From: Streptomyces sp. A1136
GTDB lineage: Bacteria > Actinomycetota > Actinomycetes > Streptomycetales > Streptomycetaceae
DNA length: 64,000 bases
Assembly (NCBI RefSeq): GCF_004795055.1
Contig: NZ_SSBJ01000034.1
Location: 1-64,000, forward strand
Direction: 5' to 3'
In this document: positions 17,739 to 26,579 of the stretch, in pieces
Layout: every line of letters begins with the position of its first letter
Position numbering within the stretch: the stretch's first letter is position 1
Made by a program: the position numbers and the translations under genes
Notes under the pieces: generated by a model
The model's input: the letters and a program-made list of their open reading frames with translations, nothing else
Databases searched by the model: none
What the model was told of the DNA's origin: nothing

Positions 17739-17797
17739 GGTTGTCCACCCCGGCGCGCATGCTTCGCGTCCCACGTCCCGAGAGGACCCCGACCGCA

Positions 17798-18493
17798 ATG
17801 CCGCTGACCTCGCCCCGGCGATCCGCGCTCGTCGACCAGGTGATCGCCCAGCTCAGGAACCAGATCACCTCCGGTGAGTGGCCCGTGGGCGCGCGCATCC
17901 CCACCGAACCCGAGCTGGTCGAGCTGCTGGGTGTGGCCCGCAACACGGTCCGGGAGGCCGTCCGGGCCCTGGCCCACAACGGTCTCCTCGACATCCGGCA
18001 GGGTTCGGGTACGTACGTACTGGCGACCAGCGAGCTGGCCGGGGTGATGCACCGGCGCTTCGCCTCGGCCGACCCCCGGCACATCGCGGAGCTGCGCTCG
18101 ACGCTGGAGTCCTCGGCGGCCCGGCTGGCGGCGGAGCGCCGCACGGAGCGGGACCTCGCCCAACTGGAGGCACTGCTGGCCCGGCGCGAGGAGGCCTGGC
18201 GGAGCGGGGACGCGGAGCTGTTCGTCGCGGCGGACGTCAGCCTCCACATGGCGGTGGTGACGGCCTCGCACAACGAGGTACTGGTCGGCCTGTACGCGGA
18301 CCTGGGCGACCTGGTGGCGGATTGGCTTCGGACGGACGTCGGCCCGGAACTGAGTCCGCAGACGCACCTGGACCACGCCCGGCTGATCGAGGCGATCCGG
18401 CGCGGGGACGGGGACACGGCCGCGTCGGAGGCCGCGGGCTACCCGTTCGCCTGCCGTCGTGAGCGGCAACCGTCGGATCAGCCGGGTTCGTGA
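17798..18493 (+). CDS. FadR-subfamily GntR transcriptional regulator
   Basis: 231 residues. An N-terminal winged helix (QVIAQLRNQITSGEWPVGARIPTEPELVELLGVARNTVREAVRAL, ending with the wing IRQGSGTYVL) is followed by a C-terminal all-helical FCD effector domain (HIAELRSTLESSAARLAA onward, with the metal/ligand His in LHMAVVTASHNEV). It probably represses the divergent MFS gene through the palindrome at 17724-17738. ATG at 17798 follows GAGAGGA. The C-terminal 16 bases overlap the convergent gene. Confidence 0.9.
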   Translation: MPLTSPRRSALVDQVIAQLRNQITSGEWPVGARIPTEPELVELLGVARNTVREAVRALAHNGLLDIRQGSGTYVLATSELAGVMHRRFASADPRHIAELRSTLESSAARLAAERRTERDLAQLEALLARREEAWRSGDAELFVAADVSLHMAVVTASHNEVLVGLYADLGDLVADWLRTDVGPELSPQTHLDHARLIEAIRRGDGDTAASEAAGYPFACRRERQPSDQPGS

Positions 18494-18930
18494 CTCACCC
18501 AGGCCGAGCGGACCTCCTTCCAGCACCGGCCGCTCAGCTCGACCCGGCCGGCCGGCCCCACGGCGACGGCCGCGCCGTCCCCGTCGATGTCCCACCACCG
18601 GTCGCACTCGATGTGCAGCCGGACCAGGTCGGTCCGGGGGAAGCTGTTGTGGCAGTACGCCGTCACCTGTGAGGCGTCGATCACGGTGTCGCAGTCCGCG
18701 CCGAACAGCTCCCGGGCGGGCGGCTCGGACGGCACGGGCGGCTCGGCGGGGATCTCGGCCGGGTCCACGACGGCCGGGTCCCCGGCGCTCGGGCCGCCGG
18801 CGCTCGGGCCGCCCGCCTCCGGCGCGCTCCCCCCGCTCGCGGGCCGCGCGACGGCCCCGGGGACCAGGAGGGCGACCAGGGCCACCGAGGTGACCAGCAG
18901 TGACACCGCTCGGCTCTGCCTCGCGCCCAC
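18478..18930 (-). CDS. Secreted hypothetical protein
   Basis: 150 residues: signal peptide (VSLLVTSVALVALLVPGAVA), a Pro/Ala/Gly/Ser-rich segment (about 35-75), then a compact C-terminal domain with four cysteines (ADCDTV, AYCHNS, IECDRWW, GRCWKEV) that could form two disulfides. GGGGAGGAGG precedes the GTG at 18930, which fixes the start. It was not matched to a named family. Convergent with and slightly overlapping the GntR gene. Confidence 0.75.
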   Translation of the reverse strand: MGARQSRAVSLLVTSVALVALLVPGAVARPASGGSAPEAGGPSAGGPSAGDPAVVDPAEIPAEPPVPSEPPARELFGADCDTVIDASQVTAYCHNSFPRTDLVRLHIECDRWWDIDGDGAAVAVGPAGRVELSGRCWKEVRSAWVSHEPG

Positions 18931-19092
18931 GCCCGTACCTCCTCCCCGAAAGCCAGGGAAGATCCCGGCCCGGTCAGTTTGCAGGCATACGTCCTGGTTT
19001 TCGACTCGGGAAGATCCGGTCAGAGGACGAACATCCACTCGCCCCGCGCCGCCCACCCCCCGCGAAACCCGCGCCCCCGGCCCCGAAACGGC

Positions 19093-19130
19093 CGGTGGCC
19101 GCGCCTCCCGGAAGGGAAGCGCGGCCACCG
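19093..19130 (-). terminator. Terminator after fabI
   Basis: A perfect 12-base stem (19093-19104 with 19119-19130) lies 32 bases beyond the fabI stop. Confidence 0.75.
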
Positions 19131-19162
19131 CCGTACGGACGTAACGGGCTCGACTCGCGGGG

Positions 19163-19933
19163 TCAGGCACCCATGGCGTGCAGGCCGCCGTCCACGTGGA
19201 CGATCTCGCCCGTCGTCTTCGGGAACCAGTCGGACAGCAGGGCCACGATGGCCCGGCCCGTCGGCTCCGGGTCGCTCATGTCCCACTCCAGCATGGAGCG
19301 CGAGTTCCACACCTCCGCCAGGTCGGAGAAGCCCGGGATGGACTTCGCGGCCATCGAGCCGATCGGACCGGCCGAGACCAGGTTGCAGCGGATGTTCTCC
19401 TTGCCCAGGTCGCGGGCCAGGTAGCGGCTGGTGGCCTCCAGCGCGGCCTTGGCCGGGCCCATCCAGTCGTACTGCGGCCAGGCGAACTGCGCGTCGAAGG
19501 TCAGGCCGACGACGGCCGCGCCCTCGTGCGGGAACAGCGGCTTGCACGCCATGGTGAGCGACTTCAGCGAGAACGCCGAGACGTGCATGGCGGTGGCGAC
19601 CGACTCGAACGGGGTGTTCAGGAAGTTGCCGCCCAGGGCGTCCTGCGGCGCGAAGCCGATGGAGTGGACGACGCCGTCCAGGCCGCCGAGCTCGTCGCGG
19701 ACGAGCTGCTCCAGGCGGGCCAGGTGCTCCTCGTTGGTGACGTCGAGCTCGATCACCTTCGCGGGCTTCGGCAGCTTGCGGGCGATGCGCTCGGTCAGCG
19801 TCGGCCGCGGGAAGGCGGTCAGGATGACCTCGGCGCCCTGCTCCTGGGCCAGCTTCGCGGCGTGGAAGGCGATGGACGATTCCATCAGCACTCCCGTGAT
19901 GAGGATGCGCTTGCCCTCGAGAATTCCACTCAT
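19163..19933 (-). CDS. fabI: Enoyl-[acyl-carrier-protein] reductase (NADH) FabI/InhA
   Basis: 256-residue SDR-fold enzyme that reduces trans-2-enoyl-ACP, the last step of each fatty acid elongation cycle. Nucleotide binding is at GKRILITGVLMESSIAF (about 7-23). The FabI-type Tyr-x6-Lys pair is in QYDWMGPAKAALEA, and the SIGFAP and AGPIGSMAAKSIPG blocks are typical of FabI/InhA. It is encoded just downstream of fabG, with five bases between the fabG stop and its ATG, so they form one operon. It is the expected target of triclosan/isoniazid-type inhibitors. Confidence 0.95.
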   Translation of the reverse strand: MSGILEGKRILITGVLMESSIAFHAAKLAQEQGAEVILTAFPRPTLTERIARKLPKPAKVIELDVTNEEHLARLEQLVRDELGGLDGVVHSIGFAPQDALGGNFLNTPFESVATAMHVSAFSLKSLTMACKPLFPHEGAAVVGLTFDAQFAWPQYDWMGPAKAALEATSRYLARDLGKENIRCNLVSAGPIGSMAAKSIPGFSDLAEVWNSRSMLEWDMSDPEPTGRAIVALLSDWFPKTTGEIVHVDGGLHAMGA

Positions 19934-19938
19934 GGTGA

Positions 19939-20658
19939 TCAGTGACCCATGCCCAATCCGCCGTCTACGGGAATGACGGCTCCGGTGATGTACGCGGCGT
20001 TGTCCGACGCCAGGAAGCTCACGACCGACGCGATCTCCTCGGGCTGCGCGTAGCGGCCGAGGGGCACCTGCTGCATGATCACCGCGCGCTGCTCGTCGGT
20101 GAGCACCTTCGTCATGTCGGTGTCCACGAAACCGGGGGCGACGACGTTGAAGGTGATGTTGCGGGAGCCGAGCTCACGGGCGAGCGAGCGGGCGAAGCCC
20201 ACCAGGGCGGCCTTCGAGGCGGCGTAGTTGGCCTGGCCGGCCGCGCCGAGCAGGCCGACGACCGAGGAGATCAGGACGACGCGGCCCTTCTTGGCGCGCA
20301 GCATCCCGCGGTTGGCCCGCTTGACGACCCGGAAGGTGCCGGTGAGGTTCGTGTCGACGACCGACGCGAAGTCCTCCTCGGACATCCGCATGAGCAGCGT
20401 GTCCTTGGTGATGCCGGCGTTGGCCACCAGCACCTCGACCGCGCCGTGCTTGTCCTCGATCTCCTTGTAGGCCTGCTCCACCTGCTCCGAGTCGGTGATG
20501 TCACAGCGGACCGCGAGGACACCCAGGGAGATAAGCTCCTGCGGCGGCTCGCCGGACCGGTACGTGATCGCGACCTTGTCGCCCGCCTCCACGAAGACTC
20601 GGGCGATGGCGAGGCCGATGCCCCGGTTTCCTCCGGTGACGAGAACCGAGCGGCTCAA
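19939..20658 (-). CDS. fabG: 3-oxoacyl-[acyl-carrier-protein] reductase FabG
   Basis: 239-residue NADPH-dependent SDR reducing beta-ketoacyl-ACP. Motifs: TGGNRGIGLAIA (8-19), NAG in VANAGITKD, catalytic Ser in ISSVVG and YAASK (Tyr/Lys). C-terminal ITGAVIPVDGGLGMGH is characteristic. The start codon is TTG, with GGGTGATC just upstream. The fabG-fabI order is the same as mabA-inhA in mycobacteria. Confidence 0.95.
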   Translation of the reverse strand: MSRSVLVTGGNRGIGLAIARVFVEAGDKVAITYRSGEPPQELISLGVLAVRCDITDSEQVEQAYKEIEDKHGAVEVLVANAGITKDTLLMRMSEEDFASVVDTNLTGTFRVVKRANRGMLRAKKGRVVLISSVVGLLGAAGQANYAASKAALVGFARSLARELGSRNITFNVVAPGFVDTDMTKVLTDEQRAVIMQQVPLGRYAQPEEIASVVSFLASDNAAYITGAVIPVDGGLGMGH

Positions 20659-20843
20659 CGGATCACCCTTTCGCTTAGCTGTGTGATGGGCAAAAACCTA
20701 TCGGTCCGGGCCTGCATAAGCAGAATCGGGGCCCGACAGGGCCTTGCCGCAGCCTCTGTGGAGTCTCTACAGAAAGAAGTGTGCACAACGGCCCCGGGCG
20801 CGACATGATCGGGGCGACCGGCCCCGACCCCGGGAGGAATTCC

Positions 20844-22367
20844 GTGCCCCATTCCATCGACGCGGCCTTCACCGCGCTGCCCTTGCGGGCGCTGGCCGAC
20901 GCGGCGCTCGCGCGGGCACGCGCGCTGGGCTCCGACCACGCCGACTTCCGGTTGGAGCGGATTCGCAGCGCCTCGTGGCGGTTGCGGGACGCCAAGCCCT
21001 CCGGGACGTCCGACACCACCGACCTCGGCTACGCGGTGCGCGTGGTGCACGGTGGCAGCTGGGGCTTCGCGTCCGGCGTGGACCTGACCATGGACGGCGC
21101 CGCCAAGGTGGCCTCGCAGGCCGTGGCGATGGCCAAGCTGTCGGCGCAGGTGTCGAAGGCGGCGGGTTCCGACGAGAGGGTCGAACTGGCCGCCGAGCCG
21201 GTGCACGCCGACCGGACCTGGATCTCCGCCTACGACGTGAACCCCTTCGACGTGCCGGACGCGGAGAAGGCGGCGCTGCTGGCGGAGTGGAGCGCGCGGC
21301 TGCTGGCGGCCGACGGCGTGACGCACGTCGACGCCTCGCTGCTCGCCGTCCACGAGAACAAGTTCTACGCCGACACCGCCGGCACCTCCACCACCCAGCA
21401 GCGGGTACGCGTCCACCCGCAGCTCACGGCGGTCGCCGTCGATGCATCCACCGGCGAGTTCGACTCGATGCGCACCATCGCCCCGCCGGCCGGGCGCGGC
21501 TGGGAGTACCTGACGGGCACCGGCTGGGACTGGGACTCCGAGCTGGAACAGATCCCGGGACTGCTCGCCGAGAAGATGCGGGCGCCGAGCGTGGAGGCCG
21601 GCCGCTACGACCTCGTCGTGGACCCGTCCAACCTGTGGCTGACCATCCACGAGTCCATCGGGCACGCCACCGAGCTGGACCGGGCCCTGGGGTACGAGGC
21701 GGCGTACGCGGGTACCTCCTTCGCCACCTTCGACCGGCTGGGCGAGCTGAAGTACGGGTCGTCGATCATGAACGTGACCGGTGACCGCACGGCGGAGCAC
21801 GGTCTGGCCACCGTCGGTTACGACGACGAGGGGGTGCAGGCGCAGAGCTGGGACCTGGTCAAGGACGGGACCCTGGTCGGCTACCAGCTGGACCGCCGGA
21901 TCGCGAAGCTGACCGGGCTCGGGCGCTCCAACGGCTGCGCCTTCGCCGATTCGCCGGGGCACGTGCCGGTGCAGCGGATGGCGAACGTGTCGCTGCGGCC
22001 CGATCCGGGCGGCCTGTCCACCGAGGACCTGATCGGCGGGGTGGAGCGCGGCATCTACGTGGTCGGCGACCGCTCCTGGTCGATCGACATGCAGCGCTAC
22101 AACTTCCAGTTCACCGGGCAGCGGTTCTTCCGCATCGAGAACGGCCGGCTGGCGGGGCAGCTGCGCGACGTGGCGTACCAGGCGACGACAACCGAGTTCT
22201 GGGGCTCGATGGAGAAGGTCGGCGGCCCCCAGACGTACGTGCTGGGCGGCGCCTTCAACTGCGGCAAGGCGCAGCCGGGACAGGTCGCGGCCGTGTCCCA
22301 CGGCTGCCCGTCCGCGCTGTTCCGTGACGTGAACATCCTGAACACGACCCAGGAGGCCGGACGCTGA
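20844..22367 (+). CDS. tldD: TldD-type metallopeptidase (TldD/PmbA family)
   Basis: 507 residues. The metal-binding HExxxH is HESIGHATELD (DNA near 21650), and the GYDDEGVQAQSWDLVKDG and GSMEKVGG blocks identify the TldD (catalytic) subunit. TldD and TldE form a heterodimeric zinc protease that digests unfolded peptides and, in some bacteria, trims RiPP leader peptides. GTG at 20844 follows GGGAGGAA. Its stop overlaps the next gene (TGATG), so the two are translationally coupled. Confidence 0.93.
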   Translation: MPHSIDAAFTALPLRALADAALARARALGSDHADFRLERIRSASWRLRDAKPSGTSDTTDLGYAVRVVHGGSWGFASGVDLTMDGAAKVASQAVAMAKLSAQVSKAAGSDERVELAAEPVHADRTWISAYDVNPFDVPDAEKAALLAEWSARLLAADGVTHVDASLLAVHENKFYADTAGTSTTQQRVRVHPQLTAVAVDASTGEFDSMRTIAPPAGRGWEYLTGTGWDWDSELEQIPGLLAEKMRAPSVEAGRYDLVVDPSNLWLTIHESIGHATELDRALGYEAAYAGTSFATFDRLGELKYGSSIMNVTGDRTAEHGLATVGYDDEGVQAQSWDLVKDGTLVGYQLDRRIAKLTGLGRSNGCAFADSPGHVPVQRMANVSLRPDPGGLSTEDLIGGVERGIYVVGDRSWSIDMQRYNFQFTGQRFFRIENGRLAGQLRDVAYQATTTEFWGSMEKVGGPQTYVLGGAFNCGKAQPGQVAAVSHGCPSALFRDVNILNTTQEAGR

Positions 22368-23767
22368 TGTCGGTTCGTACCAAGCCCCACGAGATCGTCG
22401 AGCGGGCCCTGGACCTCTCCACCGCCGACGGGTGCGTCGTCATCGCGGACGAGCAGTCGACGGCCAACCTGCGCTGGGCGGGCAACGCGCTCACCACCAA
22501 CGGCGTCACCCGCGGCCGGAACCTGACGGTCATCGCCACGGTCGACGGCAGGGAGGGCACGGCCTCGGGGGTCGTGTCGAGGTCCGCCGTCACCGCGGAC
22601 GACCTGGAGCCGCTGGTGCGGGCCGCCGAGGCGGCCGCGCGGAACGCGGCACCGGCGGAGGACGCCCAGCCCCTGATCACCGGCACCCCGGCCTCGCCGG
22701 ACTTCACCGATGCCCCGGCCGAGACCTCCTCGGCGGTGTTCACGGACTTCGCCCCCGCCCTCGGCGAGGCCTTCGCCCGGGCCCGCGCGGGCGGCCGGGA
22801 GCTGTACGGCTTCGCCAACCACGAGCTGGTCTCCACCTACGTCGGCACCTCCACCGGGCTGCGGCTGCGACATGACCAGCCGAACGGCACGCTGGAGCTG
22901 AACGCGAAGTCCCCGGACCGGCAACGCTCGGCCTGGGCCGGCCGGGCCACGCGGGACTTCAAGGACGTGGACCCGACCGCGCTGGACGCCGAGCTCGCCG
23001 TGCGCCTGGGTTGGGCGGAGCGCCGCTTCGACCTGCCGGCCGGGCGGTACGAGACCCTGCTGCCGCCGACGGCCGTGGCGGACCTGCTGATCTACCAGAT
23101 GTGGTCGGCCTCGGCCCGGGACGCGGTGGAGGGCCGGACGGTCTTCTCCAAGCCCGGCGGCGGCACCCGGATCGGCGACAGGCTGTCCCGGCTGCCGCTG
23201 ACGCTGCGCAGCGACCCGAACGCGCCGGGCCTGGAGTCCGCGCCGTTCGTGATCGCGCACAGCTCCGGCGACGACGCCTCGGTGTTCGACAACGGCCTGC
23301 CGGTCCCGGCGACGGAGTGGATCGGCGGCGGCGAGCTCGCCCGGCTGACGACGACCCGGCACAGCGCGGAGCTGACCGGGCTCCCGCTCTCCCCCGGCTT
23401 CGGGAACCTGATCCTGGAGGGGGGCGGCGAGAAGTCCCTGGAGGAGATGGTGGCGGGCACCGGCCACCGGGGGCGCGGTCTGCTGCTGACCTGCCTCTGG
23501 TACATCCGCGAGGTGGACCCGGCGACGCTGCTGCTCACCGGCCTGACCCGGGACGGCGTGTACCTGGTGGAGAACGGCGAGGTCATCGGCGAGGTCAACA
23601 ACTTCCGGTTCAACGAGTCCCCCGTGGACCTGCTGTCGCGGGCCACGGAGGCCGGTCGGACCGAGAAGACCCTGCCGCGCGAGTGGAGCGACTGGTTCAC
23701 CCGCACCGCGATGCCGGCCCTGCGCATCCCGGACTTCAACATGAGCTCGGTCAGCAAGGGCGTCTGA
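22367..23767 (+). CDS. tldE: TldE/PmbA family protein
   Basis: 466-residue partner of the preceding TldD. It has the family's N-terminal domain and the C-terminal beta-rich half (EGGGEKSLEEMVAGT, GLLLTCLWYIREVDP, VENGEVIGEVNNFRFNESP) but lacks an HExxxH site, as expected of the non-catalytic TldE/PmbA subunit. Coupled to tldD by overlapping stop and start codons. No RiPP precursor gene is recognisable nearby, so a general proteolytic role is more likely here. Confidence 0.92.
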   Translation: MSVRTKPHEIVERALDLSTADGCVVIADEQSTANLRWAGNALTTNGVTRGRNLTVIATVDGREGTASGVVSRSAVTADDLEPLVRAAEAAARNAAPAEDAQPLITGTPASPDFTDAPAETSSAVFTDFAPALGEAFARARAGGRELYGFANHELVSTYVGTSTGLRLRHDQPNGTLELNAKSPDRQRSAWAGRATRDFKDVDPTALDAELAVRLGWAERRFDLPAGRYETLLPPTAVADLLIYQMWSASARDAVEGRTVFSKPGGGTRIGDRLSRLPLTLRSDPNAPGLESAPFVIAHSSGDDASVFDNGLPVPATEWIGGGELARLTTTRHSAELTGLPLSPGFGNLILEGGGEKSLEEMVAGTGHRGRGLLLTCLWYIREVDPATLLLTGLTRDGVYLVENGEVIGEVNNFRFNESPVDLLSRATEAGRTEKTLPREWSDWFTRTAMPALRIPDFNMSSVSKGV

Positions 23768-23812
23768 GCTGCCCGGCGCCGCGCGACGAGGGCGTCCGAG
23801 GGGTCCGCTCCG

Positions 23813-23830
23813 CCCGCCTAGACTGGCGGG
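23813..23830 (+). promoter_or_regulatory. tyrS promoter -10 enclosed by a palindrome
   Basis: A -10-like TAGACT is flanked by exact inverted arms (CCCGCC and GGCGGG), about 56 bases before the tyrS start. The arms may mark a small regulator site or a hairpin at the 3' end of the preceding tldE transcript. Confidence 0.45.
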
Positions 23831-23885
23831 GAAACCCCTCAGCACCTCTTTCATCTCGTTATCTCGTTCAAGGAGAGTCACGACC

Positions 23886-25151
23886 GTGACGGACATCGTC
23901 GACGAACTGAAGTGGCGCGGGCTGTTCGCCCAGTCCACCGACGAAGAAGCGCTGCGCAAGGCGTTCGCGGACGGTCCTGTCACGTTCTATTGCGGATTCG
24001 ACCCGACGGCGGCCTCGCTGCACGTGGGCCACCTGGTGCAGGTGCTCACGGTCCGCCGGCTCCAGCAGGCCGGTCACCGGCCGCTGGCGCTGGTCGGTGG
24101 GGCCACCGGCCAGATCGGCGACCCGCGTCCGACCGCCGAGCGCACCCTGAACGACCCGGAGACGGTCGCGAACTGGGTGACGCGGCTGCGTACGCAGATC
24201 GAGCCGTTCCTCTCCTTCGAGGGCGAGAACGCGGCGGTCATGGTGAACAACCTGGACTGGACGGCGGGGCTGTCCGCCATCGAGTTCCTGCGGGACATCG
24301 GCAAGCACTTCCGCGTCAACAAGATGCTGACGAAGGACTCCGTGGCCCGCCGGCTGGAGTCCCAGGAGGGCATCAGCTACACCGAGTTCAGCTACCAGCT
24401 GCTCCAGGGCATGGACTTCCTGGAGCTGTACCGGCGCTACGGCTGCACCCTCCAGCAGGGCGGCTCGGACCAGTGGGGCAACCTGGTGGCCGGTCTCGAC
24501 CTGATCCACAAGCTGGAGCCGCAGGCCCAGGCCCACGCGCTGGCCACGCCGCTGATGGTCAAGGCGGACGGTACGAAGTTCGGCAAGACCGAGGGCGGGG
24601 CCGTGTGGCTCGACCCGGAGATGACCACCCCGTACGCGTTCTACCAGTTCTGGCTGAACGTGGACGACCGGGACGTCTCCGGCTACATGCGCATCCTCTC
24701 CTTCAAGTCCCGCGAGGAGCTGGAGGAGCTGGAGAAGCAGACCGCCGAGCGACCGCAGGCGCGCGCCGCGCAGCGGGCACTGGCGGAGGAGCTGACGACT
24801 CTGGTGCACGGCGCCGACCAGTGCGCCGCCGTGATCGCCGCCTCGAAGGCGCTGTTCGGCCAGGGCGAGCTGGCGGACCTGGACCCGGCGACGCTGGCCG
24901 CCGCCCTGTCGGAGCTGCCGCACGTCCGGGTCGCGGAGCTCCCCCCGGTCGTGGACCTGTTCGCGGAGACGGGCCTGGTCGCGAGCAAGTCGGCGGGCCG
25001 CCGGACCGTGAAGGAGGGCGGCGCCTACGTGAACAACGTGAAGGTGACCGCCGAGGACGCGACGGCGGCCCCCGAGGACCTGCTGCACGGTCGCTGGCTC
25101 GTGCTGCGCCGCGGGAAGAAGAACCTGGCGGCGGTGGAGGTCACCGGCTGA
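23886..25151 (+). CDS. tyrS: Tyrosyl-tRNA synthetase
   Basis: Class I aminoacyl-tRNA synthetase of 421 residues charging tRNA-Tyr. The HIGH motif appears as HVGH (46-49) and the KMSKS motif as KFGKT (about 231-235). The tyrosine-binding QQGGSDQWGN block is present, and a C-terminal S4 RNA-binding domain follows (LVASKSAGRRTVKEGGAYVNN). GTG is the start, preceded by AAGGAGAG. No T-box leader is visible in the short upstream region. Confidence 0.96.
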   Translation: MTDIVDELKWRGLFAQSTDEEALRKAFADGPVTFYCGFDPTAASLHVGHLVQVLTVRRLQQAGHRPLALVGGATGQIGDPRPTAERTLNDPETVANWVTRLRTQIEPFLSFEGENAAVMVNNLDWTAGLSAIEFLRDIGKHFRVNKMLTKDSVARRLESQEGISYTEFSYQLLQGMDFLELYRRYGCTLQQGGSDQWGNLVAGLDLIHKLEPQAQAHALATPLMVKADGTKFGKTEGGAVWLDPEMTTPYAFYQFWLNVDDRDVSGYMRILSFKSREELEELEKQTAERPQARAAQRALAEELTTLVHGADQCAAVIAASKALFGQGELADLDPATLAAALSELPHVRVAELPPVVDLFAETGLVASKSAGRRTVKEGGAYVNNVKVTAEDATAAPEDLLHGRWLVLRRGKKNLAAVEVTG

Positions 25152-25164
25152 CCCTCGGTGTGCG

Positions 25165-25206
25165 CGAAGGGGCCGGTCCGGACGTCCGTCCGGACCGGCC
25201 CCTTCG
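25165..25206 (+). terminator. Terminator after tyrS
   Basis: A perfect 19-base stem (25165-25183 with 25188-25206) and four-base loop lie between convergent genes. It is among the strongest hairpins in the window. Confidence 0.9.
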
Positions 25207-25226
25207 TCGCGTGCCCTGGGGGGGCG

Positions 25227-25508
25227 TCAGGTCGTCTGACGCCTCCGGTCGCCCCGCAGGGACATGTAGATCATGTCGCCGAGTCCGACGACGACGACCG
25301 CCCCGGCGAGCTGGAGCAGGTGCCGGATCCAGTCGATGCCCTTGGTGTCGTGCACACCGATCCACGTGGCCACGGCGTTGCCCAGGACGCCTCCGATGAT
25401 GCCGAAGATCACGGTCAGCCAGATCGGCTGGTGCTGCTTGCCCGGCAGGATGGCCCTGGCAATCAGCCCCAGCACCAAACCGACGATGATCGCCCACAAC
25501 CAATGCAT
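25227..25508 (-). CDS. GlsB/YeaQ/YmgE family stress-response membrane protein
   Basis: 93 residues with three hydrophobic helices: LWAIIVGLVLGLIARAILPG, then WLTVIFGIIGGVLGNAVATWIG with the family's glycine-rich pattern, then the third (HLLQLAGAVVVVGLGDMIYM). Members are induced by general stress in several bacteria. The molecular role is unknown. GAGGAGG-like sequence precedes the ATG. Confidence 0.88.
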   Translation of the reverse strand: MHWLWAIIVGLVLGLIARAILPGKQHQPIWLTVIFGIIGGVLGNAVATWIGVHDTKGIDWIRHLLQLAGAVVVVGLGDMIYMSLRGDRRRQTT

Positions 25509-25686
25509 GTCGAGCCTCCTCGTGGCGCCTTGTGCGCAGGTGCGGCCAGTCTGGGACCGCCCCACGGGGGCCGCATGCCCGACAGCGCCATTCGGGGGAC
25601 ACCCCCTCTCCTCGCCCCGCCGGTGGCGGCGTACGGTGGAAGGGTCCGGGCCGGGAGCGCCCGGCGGGTGGATCGGGTGGTGGAAC

Positions 25687-26019
25687 GTGGAACGGTCGAA
25701 GCGGAACGGGGCCGAGGTCTTCCGGATCACCGGAGCGCGGATGGGCCTCAGTGAGGACGTGCGGGGCAGGCAGCGCCGATACGTGATCTCCATGGCGATC
25801 AGGACCCTGTCGGTCCTCGCGACCGTTTTCCTGTGGAACGTGGAGCGTCCTGTGGCGATCGTGACGCTGGTTGCGGGCGCTCTGCTGCCCTACGTCGCGG
25901 TGGTCATCGCCAACGCGGGACGCGAGTCGGCGCCCTCGCTGCCCTCGCACTTCCTGCCCACTCCTGTGCACCCGGCACTGGAGGCGGGAAACCTCAAGAA
26001 AACCTCAGATCAATCATGA
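25687..26019 (+). CDS. DUF3099 family membrane protein
   Basis: About 110 residues. The conserved core is VFRITGARMGLSEDVRGRQRRY followed by two transmembrane helices (MAIRTLSVLATVFLW and PVAIVTLVAGALLPYVAVVIA). It belongs to the DUF3099 family, largely confined to actinobacteria and without assigned function. GTG at 25687 gives the usual short N-terminus. An in-frame GTG at 25636 is a less likely alternative. Confidence 0.82.
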   Translation: MERSKRNGAEVFRITGARMGLSEDVRGRQRRYVISMAIRTLSVLATVFLWNVERPVAIVTLVAGALLPYVAVVIANAGRESAPSLPSHFLPTPVHPALEAGNLKKTSDQS

Positions 26020-26157
26020 AGTTCCGGTGCACCGCGCCCGGTCCTGCGTGACATACTGCCTACGCGCTCCGCATCCCCCGTCGGAGCGACGGACCGACGC
26101 CGGGCAGCTCCCCCCGTGGCTGCTCGGCGTCGCCCTTCCGTTTGTAGGGTTGAGGCT

Positions 26158-26430
26158 GTGAACTCCCCTGAAGCGAACTCCCCCGGCACGGACGCGGACG
26201 CCCCCGGCACCGATCCCACCTGCTCCGCCAAGGGCTGCCGCACCGCGGCGGTCTGGGTCCTGGCGTGGAACAACCCGAAGCTGCACACGCCGGAGCGCCG
26301 CAAGACGTGGCTGGCGTGCGAGGAGCACCGCGAGCACCTCTCCCGGTTCCTGGATGTCCGCGGGTTCCTGAAGGACGTCGTGAGGCTGGCGGAGTGGGTC
26401 CGGCCGGAGGGCTCGGAGCGCGAGCGCTGA
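26158..26430 (+). CDS. Conserved small hypothetical protein
   Basis: 90 residues with a Pro/Asp-rich start and a conserved region with Cys-x4-Cys (PTCSAKGCRTAAVWVLAWNN) and LACEEHREHLSRFLDVRGF. The two cysteines plus CEEHREH could bind a metal ion. It resembles a small family widespread in Streptomyces with no reliable function. TAGGGT at 26145-26150 ends seven bases before the GTG, and no ribosome binding site is present, so the message is probably leaderless. Confidence 0.75.
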   Translation: MNSPEANSPGTDADAPGTDPTCSAKGCRTAAVWVLAWNNPKLHTPERRKTWLACEEHREHLSRFLDVRGFLKDVVRLAEWVRPEGSERER

Positions 26431-26432
26431 GC

Positions 26433-26480
26433 CGTGTCTTTTGGCTCACGCCGCGGGCCCGGCATGATCCGAAAGACACG
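26433..26480. terminator. Inverted repeat after the small hypothetical gene
   Basis: Nine-base arms CGTGTCTTT (26433-26441) and AAAGACACG (26472-26480) flank a 30-base interval. They are probably a terminator, but the long loop leaves room for another role. Confidence 0.5.
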
Positions 26481-26529
26481 ACCCAAGGACTTGTCGGACG
26501 AGGAGCGCCGCAGCCGTGCTCGGGAACGG

Positions 26530-26566
26530 CACGAGGCCCCGTCCGGTCGCCGGGCGGGGCCTCGTG
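26530..26566 (-). terminator. Terminator after moaA
   Basis: A perfect 12-base stem (26530-26541 with 26555-26566) lies 14 bases beyond the moaA stop. Confidence 0.8.
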
Positions 26567-26579
26567 TCGTGCCGGCGGT

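Noticed and set aside
20844..23767. RiPP cluster around the TldD/TldE pair
   Set aside because: TldD/E can mature ribosomal peptides, but there is no precursor peptide, cyclase or transporter next to them. The flanking genes are fatty acid synthesis and tyrS.
23768..23885. T-box leader upstream of tyrS
   Set aside because: The intergenic region is only about 118 bases and lacks the T-box sequence, specifier loop and antiterminator.
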